Source: a virus
Virus record (IMG/VR): IMGVR_UViG_3300027763_000059
Span: 1 to 64,000 of that record
DNA: 64,000 nt
Direction: 5' to 3' (one strand)
The stretch's first letter is position 1; each line of letters starts with the position of its first letter. The position numbers and the translations under genes are program-made. This document shows, in pieces, positions 44,189 through 51,893 of this stretch. The notes beneath the pieces are model-generated. The model was not told the origin of the DNA and did not search any database. It saw nothing but the letters and a program-made list of their open reading frames with translations.

Positions 44189-46586
44189 CCTCGTTAGGTT
44201 TGCGATTAATAACTATCCATCTGCCTTTGTCCTCTCTGCCCTCAGTTGGCATGACCCCGTGCTTGTACATTGAGTAAGACACTAACCACTTGTAGAACTT
44301 CGTTCGACTGATCGTCATCTTAGCCTTCGGTCCGTAGTCAGGGTACTCGTTGATGAAGTCAAAGTATAGGTCGTTCTTGAAATACTTGATGCTTGGGTAC
44401 AACCTTTGGTCATCCTTGTTGGCATCGTCAATCAATCCAACCCACTCAATGAAGTCATGACAGGTCTCAGCAGATAGCTGACGTATCTTAAGGTTAACGA
44501 ACTTAGACTTAACTAATCCGGTGTTCAGGTACCCTTGTAGACAAGCTACCATGTAGTTATCAAACTCACACCAATCCTCATCGTTCCAATCTGCAAAGAA
44601 GTGACGGCCGAACTCATCCTGAGGAGTGAAGTTCATGTTGTAGTGCTGATGCAGTTCCAACTCCCACTTACGTCTTGCGAATGAGTTACCGGCTCCCTTG
44701 ATTGCGTAGTTCGTTGTGATAGCTACCTTAGGTGACTTACTGAATGGTATCTTGATTGCGTCCTTGTTCTTCTTCTCAAGCGTTAATCCCTCTGTAATGA
44801 CAGAGAACAGTCTCTCGAAGTCAAAGTATCGTTTAACGTCATCAAAGCATAGTATCTGTGTGTCTGCACTAAGTAGCTGATATGGGAAAGACTTCTCAAA
44901 TGCGAACGCCTTACCATCTATCACTACTAGCTTCTTCATCTGACTAAGCGCGTTCATGAACAGACCCTTACCCGTACCACCCTCAGGGTTATCACTGATC
45001 ACCTCATCGTTTAGGATGACAGCCGGACAGAACGATAGGTTCTTGTACCCGTGCATAAGGAATCCAATCGTGCTCTCCATCGTAGCTACTCTATACTCAT
45101 CGTTAGCACAGATGTTAGAGATGAACTGAACGTAGTCGCACTTGTCAGTGATGTCGCAGATGTTAAAGCTTCTGTCAATGACGTGCTCCTTCCACACGTA
45201 CCCACCTAAGTCCAAGTAGTCGATGGTCTTTATCTCTCCCTTGGATATGTGAACAGCGCAGTTCCTGTAGTACAGGTACGCTGAGTCCTTGGTGTCCTCG
45301 ATGAAGTAGATGTCAATCGTTGCTAACATAGATAAGAACTCTTCCTTAAAGAATCGCGTGTTGTCAGCGAAGTAGTTGTACACGTTGATGTCATCCAAGT
45401 TCAGTAAAAGGTCAAGGATAAAGTCCTTTATCTCCTTCTCTGATGTGTGGTCTATCAAGTTGTTAGTTACCTTCACGAACACGTAGTTCTTACCACCCTC
45501 CGGGCAGTACTTGTAGAACCCATTGTCTTCCAAGAACTGCTTGAATAGTATGTGTACTACCTTGATGATTCCCTTGTCGTTCTTTGACCAAAACGTAGAG
45601 TTAGCGTTCTCCTCCTCTACCTTGTTCAGTACTGAATCGATTGTCTCCGTATCCAAATGGGAATCTTGTAGCTGAATACGTATCTCCTTTTTTGATACAC
45701 CTCGTCTTAGCTTTGCTTTGACTTGATTTACTCTCTCCTCGTCCTCGTAGTACTTGGTACCGAAGTTAGCTGTGTTCTTGTACGCTGAGTCAATTGTAAT
45801 TGATATCTCAGACAACGTGAAGTCTTTTGTAGCGAACTGATTAAGCACGTAGGATGCAAGGCTCTTGTTGATGCCGAAGTCATTGAACGCCATCGCTAGA
45901 ATGTACGCGTTGTGATTGCGTTGTCCCTCAACCATCGGGTGCTTCTTCTCCCACCACTTTAGTAGTATCTCAACTACCTTGTTCTCATCGGTGATTGGAA
46001 TGGTAGCTATGTCTCTAAACTTTGTTACCTCTTGGTACTCAGGCTCCTCGATTACATCCCAAAGAGATGAGTTCTCGTTGACAAAGATTAACGGATCGTA
46101 TGACTCGTAGCACACGCGACTGATGTTCTTTGATGTCTTGTCGAAGTATGGTGAGTCAAAGTACTTCTCTAGGCTGTTGAAGTAGTTCGTGTGGTTCTCT
46201 GAGTCCTTAGGAACTTTAACCAATACCTTTAGTCCGTTACCTGATGGTGAGATAAACACCGAGTACACGTACTTGTTCTTTGATATGTTCTCCTTGTCCT
46301 GAAGTAACTCCTTTTGTTTTTGGTAACCATCGAAGTCCAAGCAGATGAGACCGCTGTGTTCCACCAAAGAGCTGTCTGTACGCTTCGTAAAGGTACCGCT
46401 GAAGCAAACTGCAGGTAAAAGCTTTTTAAGGTCGTTACGCACGTCCTTACGCTTCTCTACGCGTATCTTCTTAACTAAGTCCTTGGACGCTCCATTCTTA
46501 ATCCTATCAATGATGTTCTCAACATCTCTGTAGAACGGAGTGTCTGTCTCCTTAATGTTTTTGAATATTGTTATGGTGTATGTCAT
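44166..46586 (-). CDS. primase-helicase (BT4734/VirE-N-like primase plus SF3-type helicase)
   Basis: The 806-residue protein opens with an archaeo-eukaryotic-type primase part: GLICLDFDG (D84, D86) and SPSGNGLKVLVKV (113-125), as in BT4734-like proteins. The middle is helical (ILLKWWEKKHPMVEGQRNHN). The helicase part has Walker A NPEGGTGKGLF (about 530-540), Walker B ILCFDDV, sensor KVAITTNYAIKG and an arginine finger in SFARRKWELE. It would lay primers and unwind the fork for a host DNA polymerase, since no phage polymerase is visible. The start lies next to TGTCGAT repeats (46591-46660). It is the first gene of the second leftward unit, after a terminator at 46760. Confidence 0.9.
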   Translation of the reverse strand: MTYTITIFKNIKETDTPFYRDVENIIDRIKNGASKDLVKKIRVEKRKDVRNDLKKLLPAVCFSGTFTKRTDSSLVEHSGLICLDFDGYQKQKELLQDKENISKNKYVYSVFISPSGNGLKVLVKVPKDSENHTNYFNSLEKYFDSPYFDKTSKNISRVCYESYDPLIFVNENSSLWDVIEEPEYQEVTKFRDIATIPITDENKVVEILLKWWEKKHPMVEGQRNHNAYILAMAFNDFGINKSLASYVLNQFATKDFTLSEISITIDSAYKNTANFGTKYYEDEERVNQVKAKLRRGVSKKEIRIQLQDSHLDTETIDSVLNKVEEENANSTFWSKNDKGIIKVVHILFKQFLEDNGFYKYCPEGGKNYVFVKVTNNLIDHTSEKEIKDFILDLLLNLDDINVYNYFADNTRFFKEEFLSMLATIDIYFIEDTKDSAYLYYRNCAVHISKGEIKTIDYLDLGGYVWKEHVIDRSFNICDITDKCDYVQFISNICANDEYRVATMESTIGFLMHGYKNLSFCPAVILNDEVISDNPEGGTGKGLFMNALSQMKKLVVIDGKAFAFEKSFPYQLLSADTQILCFDDVKRYFDFERLFSVITEGLTLEKKNKDAIKIPFSKSPKVAITTNYAIKGAGNSFARRKWELELHQHYNMNFTPQDEFGRHFFADWNDEDWCEFDNYMVACLQGYLNTGLVKSKFVNLKIRQLSAETCHDFIEWVGLIDDANKDDQRLYPSIKYFKNDLYFDFINEYPDYGPKAKMTISRTKFYKWLVSYSMYKHGVMPTEGREDKGRWIVINRKPNEDGVEAVL

Positions 46587-46590
46587 CTTA

Positions 46591-46660
46591 ATGTCGATTT
46601 AATGTCGTTTTCAAATTATAAATCCCTTTATTAATAAGGGTTATGTCGATTCTGTCGATT
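46591..46660. repeat. TGTCGAT repeat array, copy A
   Basis: TGTCGAT or TGTCGTT occurs at 46592, 46603, 46644 and 46653. The last two form TGTCGAT-N2-TGTCGATTTTAT, and an inverted CCCTT...AAGGG pair lies between. The block sits 5 bases before the primase start. A near-identical pair recurs at 57086-57105 in copy B. Confidence 0.75.
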
Positions 46661-46684
46661 TTATTTCCTTGTATATAAGAATAA

Positions 46685-46732
46685 AAAATAATATATATAA
46701 ATATATATAGAGAAGTATATAGAGAGATATTT
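46685..46732. other. AT-only tract beside repeat array A
   Basis: A run of alternating A and T (about 46687-46709) leads into TATATAGAGAA and TATATAGAGAGA. The same order (TGTCGAT pair, TTTTAT, alternating AT, TATATAGAGAA) is found at 57086-57168. Easily melted DNA beside binding-site repeats is typical of origins; it could also be a promoter region for the primase operon. Confidence 0.6.
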
Positions 46733-46759
46733 TTTCTTGTCATTTAATTCTTAGGGGTT

Positions 46760-46785
46760 AAAAAAGGGGAGCGCTAACTCCCCTT
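46760..46785 (-). terminator. intrinsic terminator after the SSB-like gene (leftward)
   Basis: On the minus strand AAGGGGAG (46785-46778) pairs with CTCCCCTT (46771-46764), six-base loop, then a run of T to 46760. It closes the first leftward unit 21 bases after the SSB-like gene. Confidence 0.85.
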
Positions 46786-46806
46786 GACTAACTGATAATC
46801 AATAGG

Positions 46807-47106
46807 TTAGAACGGTAAGTCCTCTTCATCTTCCTCTTGCATAGCCGGTTTAGAACTGACATTAGGTCTCTTAGATTCGGCATTGGAATCATTTCCCTTA
46901 CCCTCGTAGGTGTCTAACTCAAGGTATGGGTTGCCACTACGTCCGTACTTGGCATCTAGGTTTACCCACCCGTTCTTCTCGTTCTGACGTAGGAATGCGA
47001 TAGCCTCGTCTACTTTGATTGATAGCCTACCGATCACGAAGTCCGGTGCATCTTCTCTTCGCTTGAAAATAAATCCGTCTGCGAATACTTTTTCTTTTTG
47101 TTCCAT
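46807..47106 (-). CDS. single-stranded DNA-binding-like protein, 99 aa
   Basis: The first ~65 residues are a beta-rich domain (VFADGFIFKRREDAPDFVIG, GWVNLDAKYGRSGNPYLELD). A flexible linker follows and the chain ends QEEDEEDLPF. An acidic tail ending in D-x-P-F is the protein-interaction tip of bacterial SSBs and of many phage SSBs. The gene lies between recombination and primase genes. The core does not look like the standard SSB OB fold, so it may be an analogue. It is the last gene before a terminator, and likely abundant. Confidence 0.75.
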   Translation of the reverse strand: MEQKEKVFADGFIFKRREDAPDFVIGRLSIKVDEAIAFLRQNEKNGWVNLDAKYGRSGNPYLELDTYEGKGNDSNAESKRPNVSSKPAMQEEDEEDLPF

Positions 47107-47124
47107 TGTATTTAATTTAATTGA

Positions 47125-47241
47125 TTACTTAAAAAATATTTGTTGTATTAACGCGCCAACAACTAACGATAAGCTTATTGCTACGACAGCTCCCGTAACG
47201 TAGAAGGAGAACTCTTCCTTCTGTCTTTGTCTCCAACTCAT
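47125..47241 (-). CDS. 38-residue single-pass membrane protein
   Basis: ATG at 47241 starts MSWRQRQKEEFSFYVTG, then a hydrophobic helix VVAISLSLVVGALIQQIFF and a terminal Lys. A basic-charged N-terminus and one membrane helix are visible. It starts one base after the stop of the lipoprotein gene. Short, but position and composition support it. Confidence 0.6.
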   Translation of the reverse strand: MSWRQRQKEEFSFYVTGAVVAISLSLVVGALIQQIFFK

Positions 47242-47242
47242 C

Positions 47243-47467
47243 TTACCAAGATTGTACGTTGGTGATGCAGTAGTCACTGCCGGGATGAGCGTTCATCCAA
47301 TCACCTTCACTAAGGTAGAATGTCTTGTTGTTACCTGAGCAACTATTCCTAATTACTATGGAGTAGTCTGCTACGTTATCACTTTGAATTACACCGCAGT
47401 TGCAGTTCTCTTTTGTGCAAGACATCATCGTCAATGTGATTCCCGCGATTAAAATTAATTTTTTCAT
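47243..47467 (-). CDS. small lipoprotein, 74 aa
   Basis: MKKLILIAGITLTMMSC is a lipoprotein signal with lipidated Cys17, followed by a short Cys-containing domain (C-N-C-G, C-S-G, C-I-T). The mature part is about 58 residues. A phage lipoprotein made with the early genes could alter the envelope, for example to exclude other phages. That is inference; no family recognised. Confidence 0.7.
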   Translation of the reverse strand: MKKLILIAGITLTMMSCTKENCNCGVIQSDNVADYSIVIRNSCSGNNKTFYLSEGDWMNAHPGSDYCITNVQSW

Positions 47468-47479
47468 TGTTCTTGTTGT

Positions 47480-47722
47480 TTAGTAATAACTAAATCCTAA
47501 TTGACTTTGAGCAAGAAATGTATCTTCTTCCTCATCACTTACTAATCCTAGTGATATACTTTCACCATGGCAAGTACAAGTTGGATTTCCATCTTCATCT
47601 ATTCCAAAGTAAATGAAACCTGCACTAATTGGATTCATATGTTTGAAGTCACTATGTACCATAATTTCTCCAAAGACAATAATTTCTTTGTCTTTTGTCT
47701 TAATGTATTTTATTTTTTTCAT
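47480..47722 (-). CDS. conserved phage protein, 80 aa
   Basis: A small beta-rich protein with a Lys-rich start (MKKIKYIKTKDKEIIVFGEI), NPISAGFIYFGIDEDGNPTC, and an acidic end (DEEEDTFLAQSQLGFSYY). No domain recognised. The start codon is preceded by CAAGAACAATG, like the lipoprotein gene after it. Confidence 0.62.
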   Translation of the reverse strand: MKKIKYIKTKDKEIIVFGEIMVHSDFKHMNPISAGFIYFGIDEDGNPTCTCHGESISLGLVSDEEEDTFLAQSQLGFSYY

Positions 47723-47771
47723 TGTTCTTGTTGTTTAGTTATCATTTCTATTTAAGATATGTGGTAAAAAT

Positions 47772-47831
47772 TGCCACTTATTCTTTATTGTTTTGTTATC
47801 AAACATTTGCCACTATTTTGATTTAGTGGCA
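47772..47831. promoter_or_regulatory. TGCCACT(T/A) sites, possible operator
   Basis: Three copies of TGCCACTW lie in 60 bases: 47772 (+), 47808-47815 (+) and 47824-47831 (-). The last two form a perfect 8-base inverted repeat with an 8-base spacer. The gap lies between two early genes and has no T tract, so a protein-binding site or an mRNA hairpin is more likely than a terminator. Confidence 0.5.
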
Positions 47832-47835
47832 TTTG

Positions 47836-47943
47836 TTAGTCATACTCTTCGTTCTTGTACCTATCCATGATAAATCTCCATGACCTTATCACCTTTAGGT
47901 ATCGTCTGTGCAATACTTTTTGCAGTGGGCTCGTTATTCTCAT
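47836..47943 (-). CDS. possible 35-residue basic protein
   Basis: ATG at 47943 opens MRITSPLQKVLHRRYLKVIR and ends NEEYD. It starts one base after the exonuclease gene stops, the same spacing as its neighbours. Basic first half, acidic end. Short, so moderate confidence. Confidence 0.45.
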   Translation of the reverse strand: MRITSPLQKVLHRRYLKVIRSWRFIMDRYKNEEYD

Positions 47944-47944
47944 G

Positions 47945-48679
47945 CTAGTCTAGTGTCTCGTCAATGTAATGGTTGTCCACCTCGTCTAGCTGATTCTCTC
48001 CAAAGAACGTGTCGTACACGACAATCGCCTTCTCTACCTTTCTCTCACCACCCAACAAGAAGTTCTCTGTTGGTCTGAAGATACCTAGCTGACCCGTTAG
48101 CTTGTCAATCACAAAGAAGATTAACGGCTTACCGAATAGCTTTTGGTAGATGTACGCTTGGCTGTCGTAGTTGTACGCCTTCGCTGAGTACTTGAACTTG
48201 TGTATGTCGCTCGTTGTCTTTAGATCAATGATGACCTCGTCTGTTACGATGTCAGCCTTTCCCTTCCACATACGCCCTTGAATCTCACCGATTGCGGGTT
48301 GCTCGTACACATTTCCATCCTTGTATATCTCGTCAAAGAAGTAGATGTTTTGTCTCATGACAGATGCCAATCGCTCCATCTCCTCCTTCTCGCTCTGTAG
48401 CATACAGAATGGGATGTTGTTCTCTGTGCAGTAGTCCTTGTACAGCTTTGTGTTGCGCGTGGATGCCTCAACGAAGTACGCCACGTCCGCCTTGTCAGGC
48501 TCAATCAATAGCTGATGAAAGTACCTGCCCTCTGCGAAGTTCTTGTTATCCTCACGTGTTACACCAAACTCCCTTGGGTTGCGAAGTAGGACACCGATGT
48601 CTGAATTGGAGAGGTACTTCTTTCCCTCTCCACCATAGTACTCGGCATCGTTACGTAGGATGTCAATTACGCTGTCCAT
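47945..48679 (-). CDS. PD-(D/E)XK exonuclease of a recombination pair
   Basis: The 244-residue protein has SNSDIGVLLRNPREFG and FAEGRYFHQLLIEP near the N-terminus, and EQPAIGEIQGRMWKGKADIV followed by VIIDLKTTSD: the E...G-x-x-D...D-L-K-T set of RecB/RecE-like nucleases (DUF3799 type). Later, a Y-x-x-Q-x-x-x-Y helix (YNYDSQAYIYQ) completes the active site. Such enzymes resect double-stranded ends. The ATG overlaps the stop of the annealing protein gene by one base; the two together form a Red/RecET-like single-strand annealing system. Confidence 0.85.
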   Translation of the reverse strand: MDSVIDILRNDAEYYGGEGKKYLSNSDIGVLLRNPREFGVTREDNKNFAEGRYFHQLLIEPDKADVAYFVEASTRNTKLYKDYCTENNIPFCMLQSEKEEMERLASVMRQNIYFFDEIYKDGNVYEQPAIGEIQGRMWKGKADIVTDEVIIDLKTTSDIHKFKYSAKAYNYDSQAYIYQKLFGKPLIFFVIDKLTGQLGIFRPTENFLLGGERKVEKAIVVYDTFFGENQLDEVDNHYIDETLD

Positions 48680-49305
48680 TACTTGAACATATTTTGAATC
48701 ATCTTACGGGACAGAGCTGATAGCAAGTACTTGCGACCTATCTGCTTAACTATCTTGTCCTCACCAAGTGCCTTGTTTGCGTTGATGTACTCCTCAATCT
48801 TAGTGAACTCAGGTGTGTTTGGCTTAAGGATTGGCAACTGCTCGTCCTCGCCCTCTTTCTTCTCACTATCAACTCTCTTCTTTGCTACGTTAGGCTTGGC
48901 TGTCACCATCTCAGGCATATCCTCACCCGTCCACAGCTGAAGTCCTAGCCCGTGCATAGCGATTGCCTTAGCAGTCGAACGCTGAATAGCCTTGTTCACG
49001 TCCATGGACGTTAGCTTGTCTAGTCTGATTGACTGATTACGGAAGTCCATGATTGGTAGGTAGTCGATGTTCTCCATCCCCTCTACGTCAACGCCAACCT
49101 TCACGTATGCCGTGTTGCCGTCTGTGAAGTAGTTAAGGTTTGTGTCAGGATTCTCATAGATAATCCTCTTGGCTTTTGGGTAGTTCATCTTTAGTATCTC
49201 CCATGCGTATGACCATGACATATACTTTACGTTACCCTTCGTCTCGATTTTTTTACTAATGTCTACAGACGACAAGACATCAAAAACTGATTTTTGCTTT
49301 TCCAT
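48679..49305 (-). CDS. single-strand annealing protein (DUF1071/Sak-like)
   Basis: The 208-residue protein contains NVKYMSWSYAWEILKMNYPK, then VKVGVDVEG and LPIMDFRNQSIRLDKLTSMD, and VNKAIQRSTAKAIAMHGLGL, the pattern of DUF1071-type proteins related to Rad52/Sak annealases. They coat and anneal complementary single strands in phage recombination and concatemer formation. The C-terminal ~60 residues are a charged linker. It is coupled to the exonuclease gene that follows. Confidence 0.85.
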   Translation of the reverse strand: MEKQKSVFDVLSSVDISKKIETKGNVKYMSWSYAWEILKMNYPKAKRIIYENPDTNLNYFTDGNTAYVKVGVDVEGMENIDYLPIMDFRNQSIRLDKLTSMDVNKAIQRSTAKAIAMHGLGLQLWTGEDMPEMVTAKPNVAKKRVDSEKKEGEDEQLPILKPNTPEFTKIEEYINANKALGEDKIVKQIGRKYLLSALSRKMIQNMFK

Positions 49306-49323
49306 TTTATTTGATTTTATTGG

Positions 49324-49620
49324 TTATATACTCCTGTTAATTGTGTTGATGATGGACGCGATGTCCTTGTCCTCGTTCATGCGTAGTTGCATCTGCTTAA
49401 CGCCATGAATTATAGTCGTGTGAGAGACATCAACGTCTCTCTCCTTAAGGTACTCCTGAATGGTGGTGTACCTCATGTCTCTGAGCGCACATAGGAAGTA
49501 TAGCAGTTGTCTTGCGTCAACTACGCTACGCTTCTTGCTCTGTGCAAACATCTCATCCTCAGTTATGTTGAATAGCTTGGTGATGGACTTGATGAAGTGA
49601 TTAAAGATTTGTTTTTTCAT
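49324..49620 (-). CDS. DnaA domain IV-like protein, 98 aa
   Basis: KKRSVVDARQLLYFLCALRD followed by DVSHTTIIHGVKQM is the DnaA C-terminal helix-turn-helix with its signature (D-x-S-H-T-T-I-x-H). The protein is only this domain plus a short N-terminal helix resembling the end of DnaA domain III (FNITEDEMFAQSK). It is the second such gene in the window (see 39355). It could bind DnaA boxes such as TGTGGATAA at 57696. Confidence 0.85.
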   Translation of the reverse strand: MKKQIFNHFIKSITKLFNITEDEMFAQSKKRSVVDARQLLYFLCALRDMRYTTIQEYLKERDVDVSHTTIIHGVKQMQLRMNEDKDIASIINTINRSI

Positions 49621-49655
49621 TTGATTTGTTCACAAATATAGTTAATAAGATTTAA

Positions 49656-49883
49656 TTATGTGCAATTTTTGAAACTTTTTTCGCACTCAAGTAGATCATT
49701 GTACTTTACGTACACGAATCCCTCGTGGATTATTTTCTTGCAGTTATTCCATTTGTATTCGTGTTGATACTCTACTTCCATTGCCTTAGCTTTTTGAAAC
49801 TCATTGAATAGTAGACGCATCCTATCAACACCTAAACATTGTGTCATAACATCCTCTAAGTACTCTACTGCGGTCTGTTTCAT
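49656..49883 (-). CDS. phage protein of unknown function, 75 aa
   Basis: Helical protein starting MKQTAVEYLEDVMTQ, with FQKAKAMEVEYQHEYKWNNC and a final ECEKSFKNCT. A HEGFVYVKYNDLLECE segment is the only distinctive part. ATG overlaps the upstream stop by four bases. Confidence 0.6.
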   Translation of the reverse strand: MKQTAVEYLEDVMTQCLGVDRMRLLFNEFQKAKAMEVEYQHEYKWNNCKKIIHEGFVYVKYNDLLECEKSFKNCT

Positions 49884-50026
49884 ATCTCATTTACTTTAAA
49901 TTTACCCATGTCGTAGCCTCCCTTGTTTAAAAGTTCAGACTTCATCCAATAGGCTAATGACCTATTGTTGAACGTCCACTCTTGGACTACTTTCTTTCCG
50001 ATTTGATATATTAGCTTGTACCTCAT
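49880..50026 (-). CDS. small phage protein, 48 aa
   Basis: From ATG at 50026 the protein reads MRYKLIYQIGKKVVQEWTFN, then RSLAYWMKSELLNKGG. The start is preceded by AAATCAAGAGACATG, a leader seen before several genes here. A longer in-frame start at 50080 overlaps the previous gene and is rejected. Confidence 0.58.
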   Translation of the reverse strand: MRYKLIYQIGKKVVQEWTFNNRSLAYWMKSELLNKGGYDMGKFKVNEI

Positions 50027-50037
50027 GTCTCTTGATT

Positions 50038-50439
50038 TTATCCGTATACTACTTCGCCTAACGCCATGTACTGAAAGCACATATCCGATGATGTTGCGTC
50101 ACCTTGCTCGGCTATCTCATCGAACAACGCCCATCCATCGCCCTCGTCTACCATCTTCTGTAGCCCATGCATGATGGTGTCCTCGTTGATAACGCCAATT
50201 GGCTCATCGTTCTCCATGTCCTCTATGTCATGTACCTCAATGCTAATGCGCTTGTCAAGTATAGCCTTGGCAAATGCCATGGAGAAAGATGGCTCTTCCT
50301 CTCTGCTAACTGCCTCACGTACCTTTCTTCCGTTCTCGTTGTTGATGTAGTACCAATAGTTGCTACCACCCTCTAGTGCAGTCACGAATATGTTCTCTAA
50401 TACGTCTCTGCTTACTTCTCTTTGAATGTTAAATTTCAT
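50038..50439 (-). CDS. conserved phage protein, 133 aa
   Basis: From ATG at 50439 (after AAATCAAATG context): MKFNIQREVSRDVLENIFVT, ALEGGSNYWYYIN, a central acidic region and EDTIMHGLQKMVDEG. The LEGGSNYWY motif recurs in conserved hypothetical proteins of many Bacteroidota phages. Function unknown. A further in-frame ATG at 50469 is less likely because it overlaps the previous gene by 41 bases. Confidence 0.68.
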   Translation of the reverse strand: MKFNIQREVSRDVLENIFVTALEGGSNYWYYINNENGRKVREAVSREEEPSFSMAFAKAILDKRISIEVHDIEDMENDEPIGVINEDTIMHGLQKMVDEGDGWALFDEIAEQGDATSSDMCFQYMALGEVVYG

Positions 50440-50677
50440 TTGATTTAAATTTTTCGTTATACAATACAAGGCTTATCTCCAACCAATCCGATATGATATC
50501 GTCAGGTGCGTTTACCTCTCTTAGTCCCTCTGTGATGTAGCCTACGCACTCTAAGGCGCACTCTGTTGCCATCTCTAAGGTCATCATCTCTCCTCGCTTA
50601 GTCTGTAACTTAAGGAAAGAAAAACGCAGGTCGAATACCTTGCGCTCAATCTTTTTTTGTCGCTCAGTCTTTTCCAT
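50429..50677 (-). CDS. small helical phage protein, 82 aa
   Basis: MEKTERQKKIERKVFDLRFS is followed by two helices (LEMATECALECVGYITEGLR, DDIISDWLEISLVLYNEKF). It overlaps both neighbours (11 and 14 bases). No family recognised. Confidence 0.6.
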   Translation of the reverse strand: MEKTERQKKIERKVFDLRFSFLKLQTKRGEMMTLEMATECALECVGYITEGLREVNAPDDIISDWLEISLVLYNEKFKSNEI

Positions 50678-50876
50678 TGTAGATGTGATTTAGGTACTGT
50701 TCTTTTCTTCCCGTAAACTTGCCATGCCAATCGGCTATGGTCTTAACAGATGTTGATGCCACCGATGGAGTGTGTGTCCTTGGTATAGGCTTTGCTTCAC
50801 ATGACTTGAGTGTCATGTAGGTCAGTAGTATACCCACGCAGAGATACCCAACCCGTTGGATTGTTTTTGCTTTCAT
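50664..50876 (-). CDS. small membrane-anchored or exported protein, 70 aa
   Basis: A basic start (MKAKTIQR) and a hydrophobic stretch (VGYLCVGILLTYMTL) are followed by a Cys-containing polar part and a Ser/Thr/Pro linker. It is either a signal anchor or a signal peptide. The polar part has no known domain. Confidence 0.62.
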   Translation of the reverse strand: MKAKTIQRVGYLCVGILLTYMTLKSCEAKPIPRTHTPSVASTSVKTIADWHGKFTGRKEQYLNHIYNGKD

Positions 50877-50932
50877 TACATTTGATTTAAGTTTAAAATA
50901 TGTGCGTTAACGAGGCGCACCCCTCGTGTGCA

Positions 50933-51274
50933 TTAAGATAGAGTCAACAAGTACAATGTCTCGTTTACCAATCCTAACATCTCGTCCATGATATTCTGTA
51001 GGTCAGACGCGTAGTTTACTCGCTCAGCCTCTAACATCTTCTGCATATCCTTCATGTGCGCAACTGCGTCCATGTTCTTAGCCTCAGGGATTACAAACTC
51101 AACGCGCTTGTTACGTCCGAAGAACTTCTCTGTGAAGCTATCCGTTAGGTCAAGGATGTTGTCGTAGTAGTTGTTCAATGCCTTGTGTTCAGCAAACGAT
51201 GTCGTCTGCAAGTGAGCGATGTGCATCATGTCTCTTGACTGAAACAACGCCCCGATAAATTTACTTGGTGTCAT
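50933..51274 (-). CDS. DUF5856-type ferritin-like phage protein, 113 aa
   Basis: FIGALFQSRDMMHIAHLQTT followed by SFAEHKALNNYYDNI and LTDSFTEKFFG matches the helical, His/Glu-containing pattern I recall for DUF5856 (H-x-x-H-L...E-H-x-A-L-x-x-Y-Y). The arrangement resembles Dps/ferritin-like four-helix proteins, but iron binding is not shown. Widespread in phages of Bacteroidota; role unknown. Confidence 0.65.
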   Translation of the reverse strand: MTPSKFIGALFQSRDMMHIAHLQTTSFAEHKALNNYYDNILDLTDSFTEKFFGRNKRVEFVIPEAKNMDAVAHMKDMQKMLEAERVNYASDLQNIMDEMLGLVNETLYLLTLS

Positions 51275-51305
51275 AATGAATAGTTTAAATATTTACACAA
51301 AGATA

Positions 51306-51500
51306 CTACATTTCTCGCACGGGTACAAAGACCTTGATACCACGATCGTTGACCTCGTTATCTAACGGGAACGCCTCAAATGAGCCAATCAATATCTCCA
51401 TGAATACCTCACGTCTCTTGCTTGGCAGGTACAACATTCGGTCAATCACCTCTTGGATGACCTCTTTTCTTTTCTGTTCTGTTAATGGTAGTGTGTACAT
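51306..51500 (-). CDS. small phage protein, 64 aa
   Basis: MYTLPLTEQKRKEVIQEVID, then a basic helix (LPSKRREVFMEILIGSFEA) and a short beta end (RGIKVFVPVREM). The start is preceded by AACTAAGAGATATG. No family recognised. Confidence 0.6.
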   Translation of the reverse strand: MYTLPLTEQKRKEVIQEVIDRMLYLPSKRREVFMEILIGSFEAFPLDNEVNDRGIKVFVPVREM

Positions 51501-51510
51501 ATCTCTTAGT

Positions 51511-51735
51511 TTAAAATTTTAGTTCGTCAAATTCTGTGTACATATCCACGTACTGCTCGGGATATCTCTTCTTTAATGCGTCCAACAACGTGTCGTTGTC
51601 GTAGTAGCCCTCGCCATCACGCTCTGCGTTAACGAGGGGGTTAATTACTTCTACGATGTCTTGGTCATCTAACGTAGTCACTAGGTAGAAGTCCTCTTCT
51701 GACCATGCCGTTGTGTTAACTCTAATTACTCTCAT
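51511..51735 (-). CDS. small acidic phage protein, 74 aa
   Basis: Acidic, mixed fold: VNTTAWSEEDFYLVTTLDDQ, then VINPLVNAERDGEGYYDNDT and a helical end. The leader is GACTAAGAGACATG. No family recognised. Confidence 0.6.
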   Translation of the reverse strand: MRVIRVNTTAWSEEDFYLVTTLDDQDIVEVINPLVNAERDGEGYYDNDTLLDALKKRYPEQYVDMYTEFDELKF

Positions 51736-51740
51736 GTCTC

Positions 51741-51893
51741 TTAGTCTTTAAATTCTTTAATACCTGATGCCTCTAGTAACTCTACGTCATCCTTGTCAAT
51801 ATACTTTGCTAGGCTCTGTAACTCTATTAACTCGCCTATGCTTATTCTCTCTGCTCTAAGTTCTTGTCTTAGGTACTCTAGTCTCTCTGTCAT
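51741..51893 (-). CDS. 50-residue helical protein
   Basis: ATG at 51893 after CAAAATCAAATG: MTERLEYLRQELRAERISIG, then helices to a DDVELLEASGIKEFKD end. Charged and helical throughout. It overlaps the next gene's stop by four bases and ends before the GACTAAGAGACATG leader of the gene at 51735. Confidence 0.58.
   Translation of the reverse strand: MTERLEYLRQELRAERISIGELIELQSLAKYIDKDDVELLEASGIKEFKD

Noticed and set aside
48364-48720. 118-codon rightward frame over the exonuclease gene
   Set aside because: Its product is Cys/Ser/Pro-rich without any pattern, while the leftward exonuclease has a full active site.
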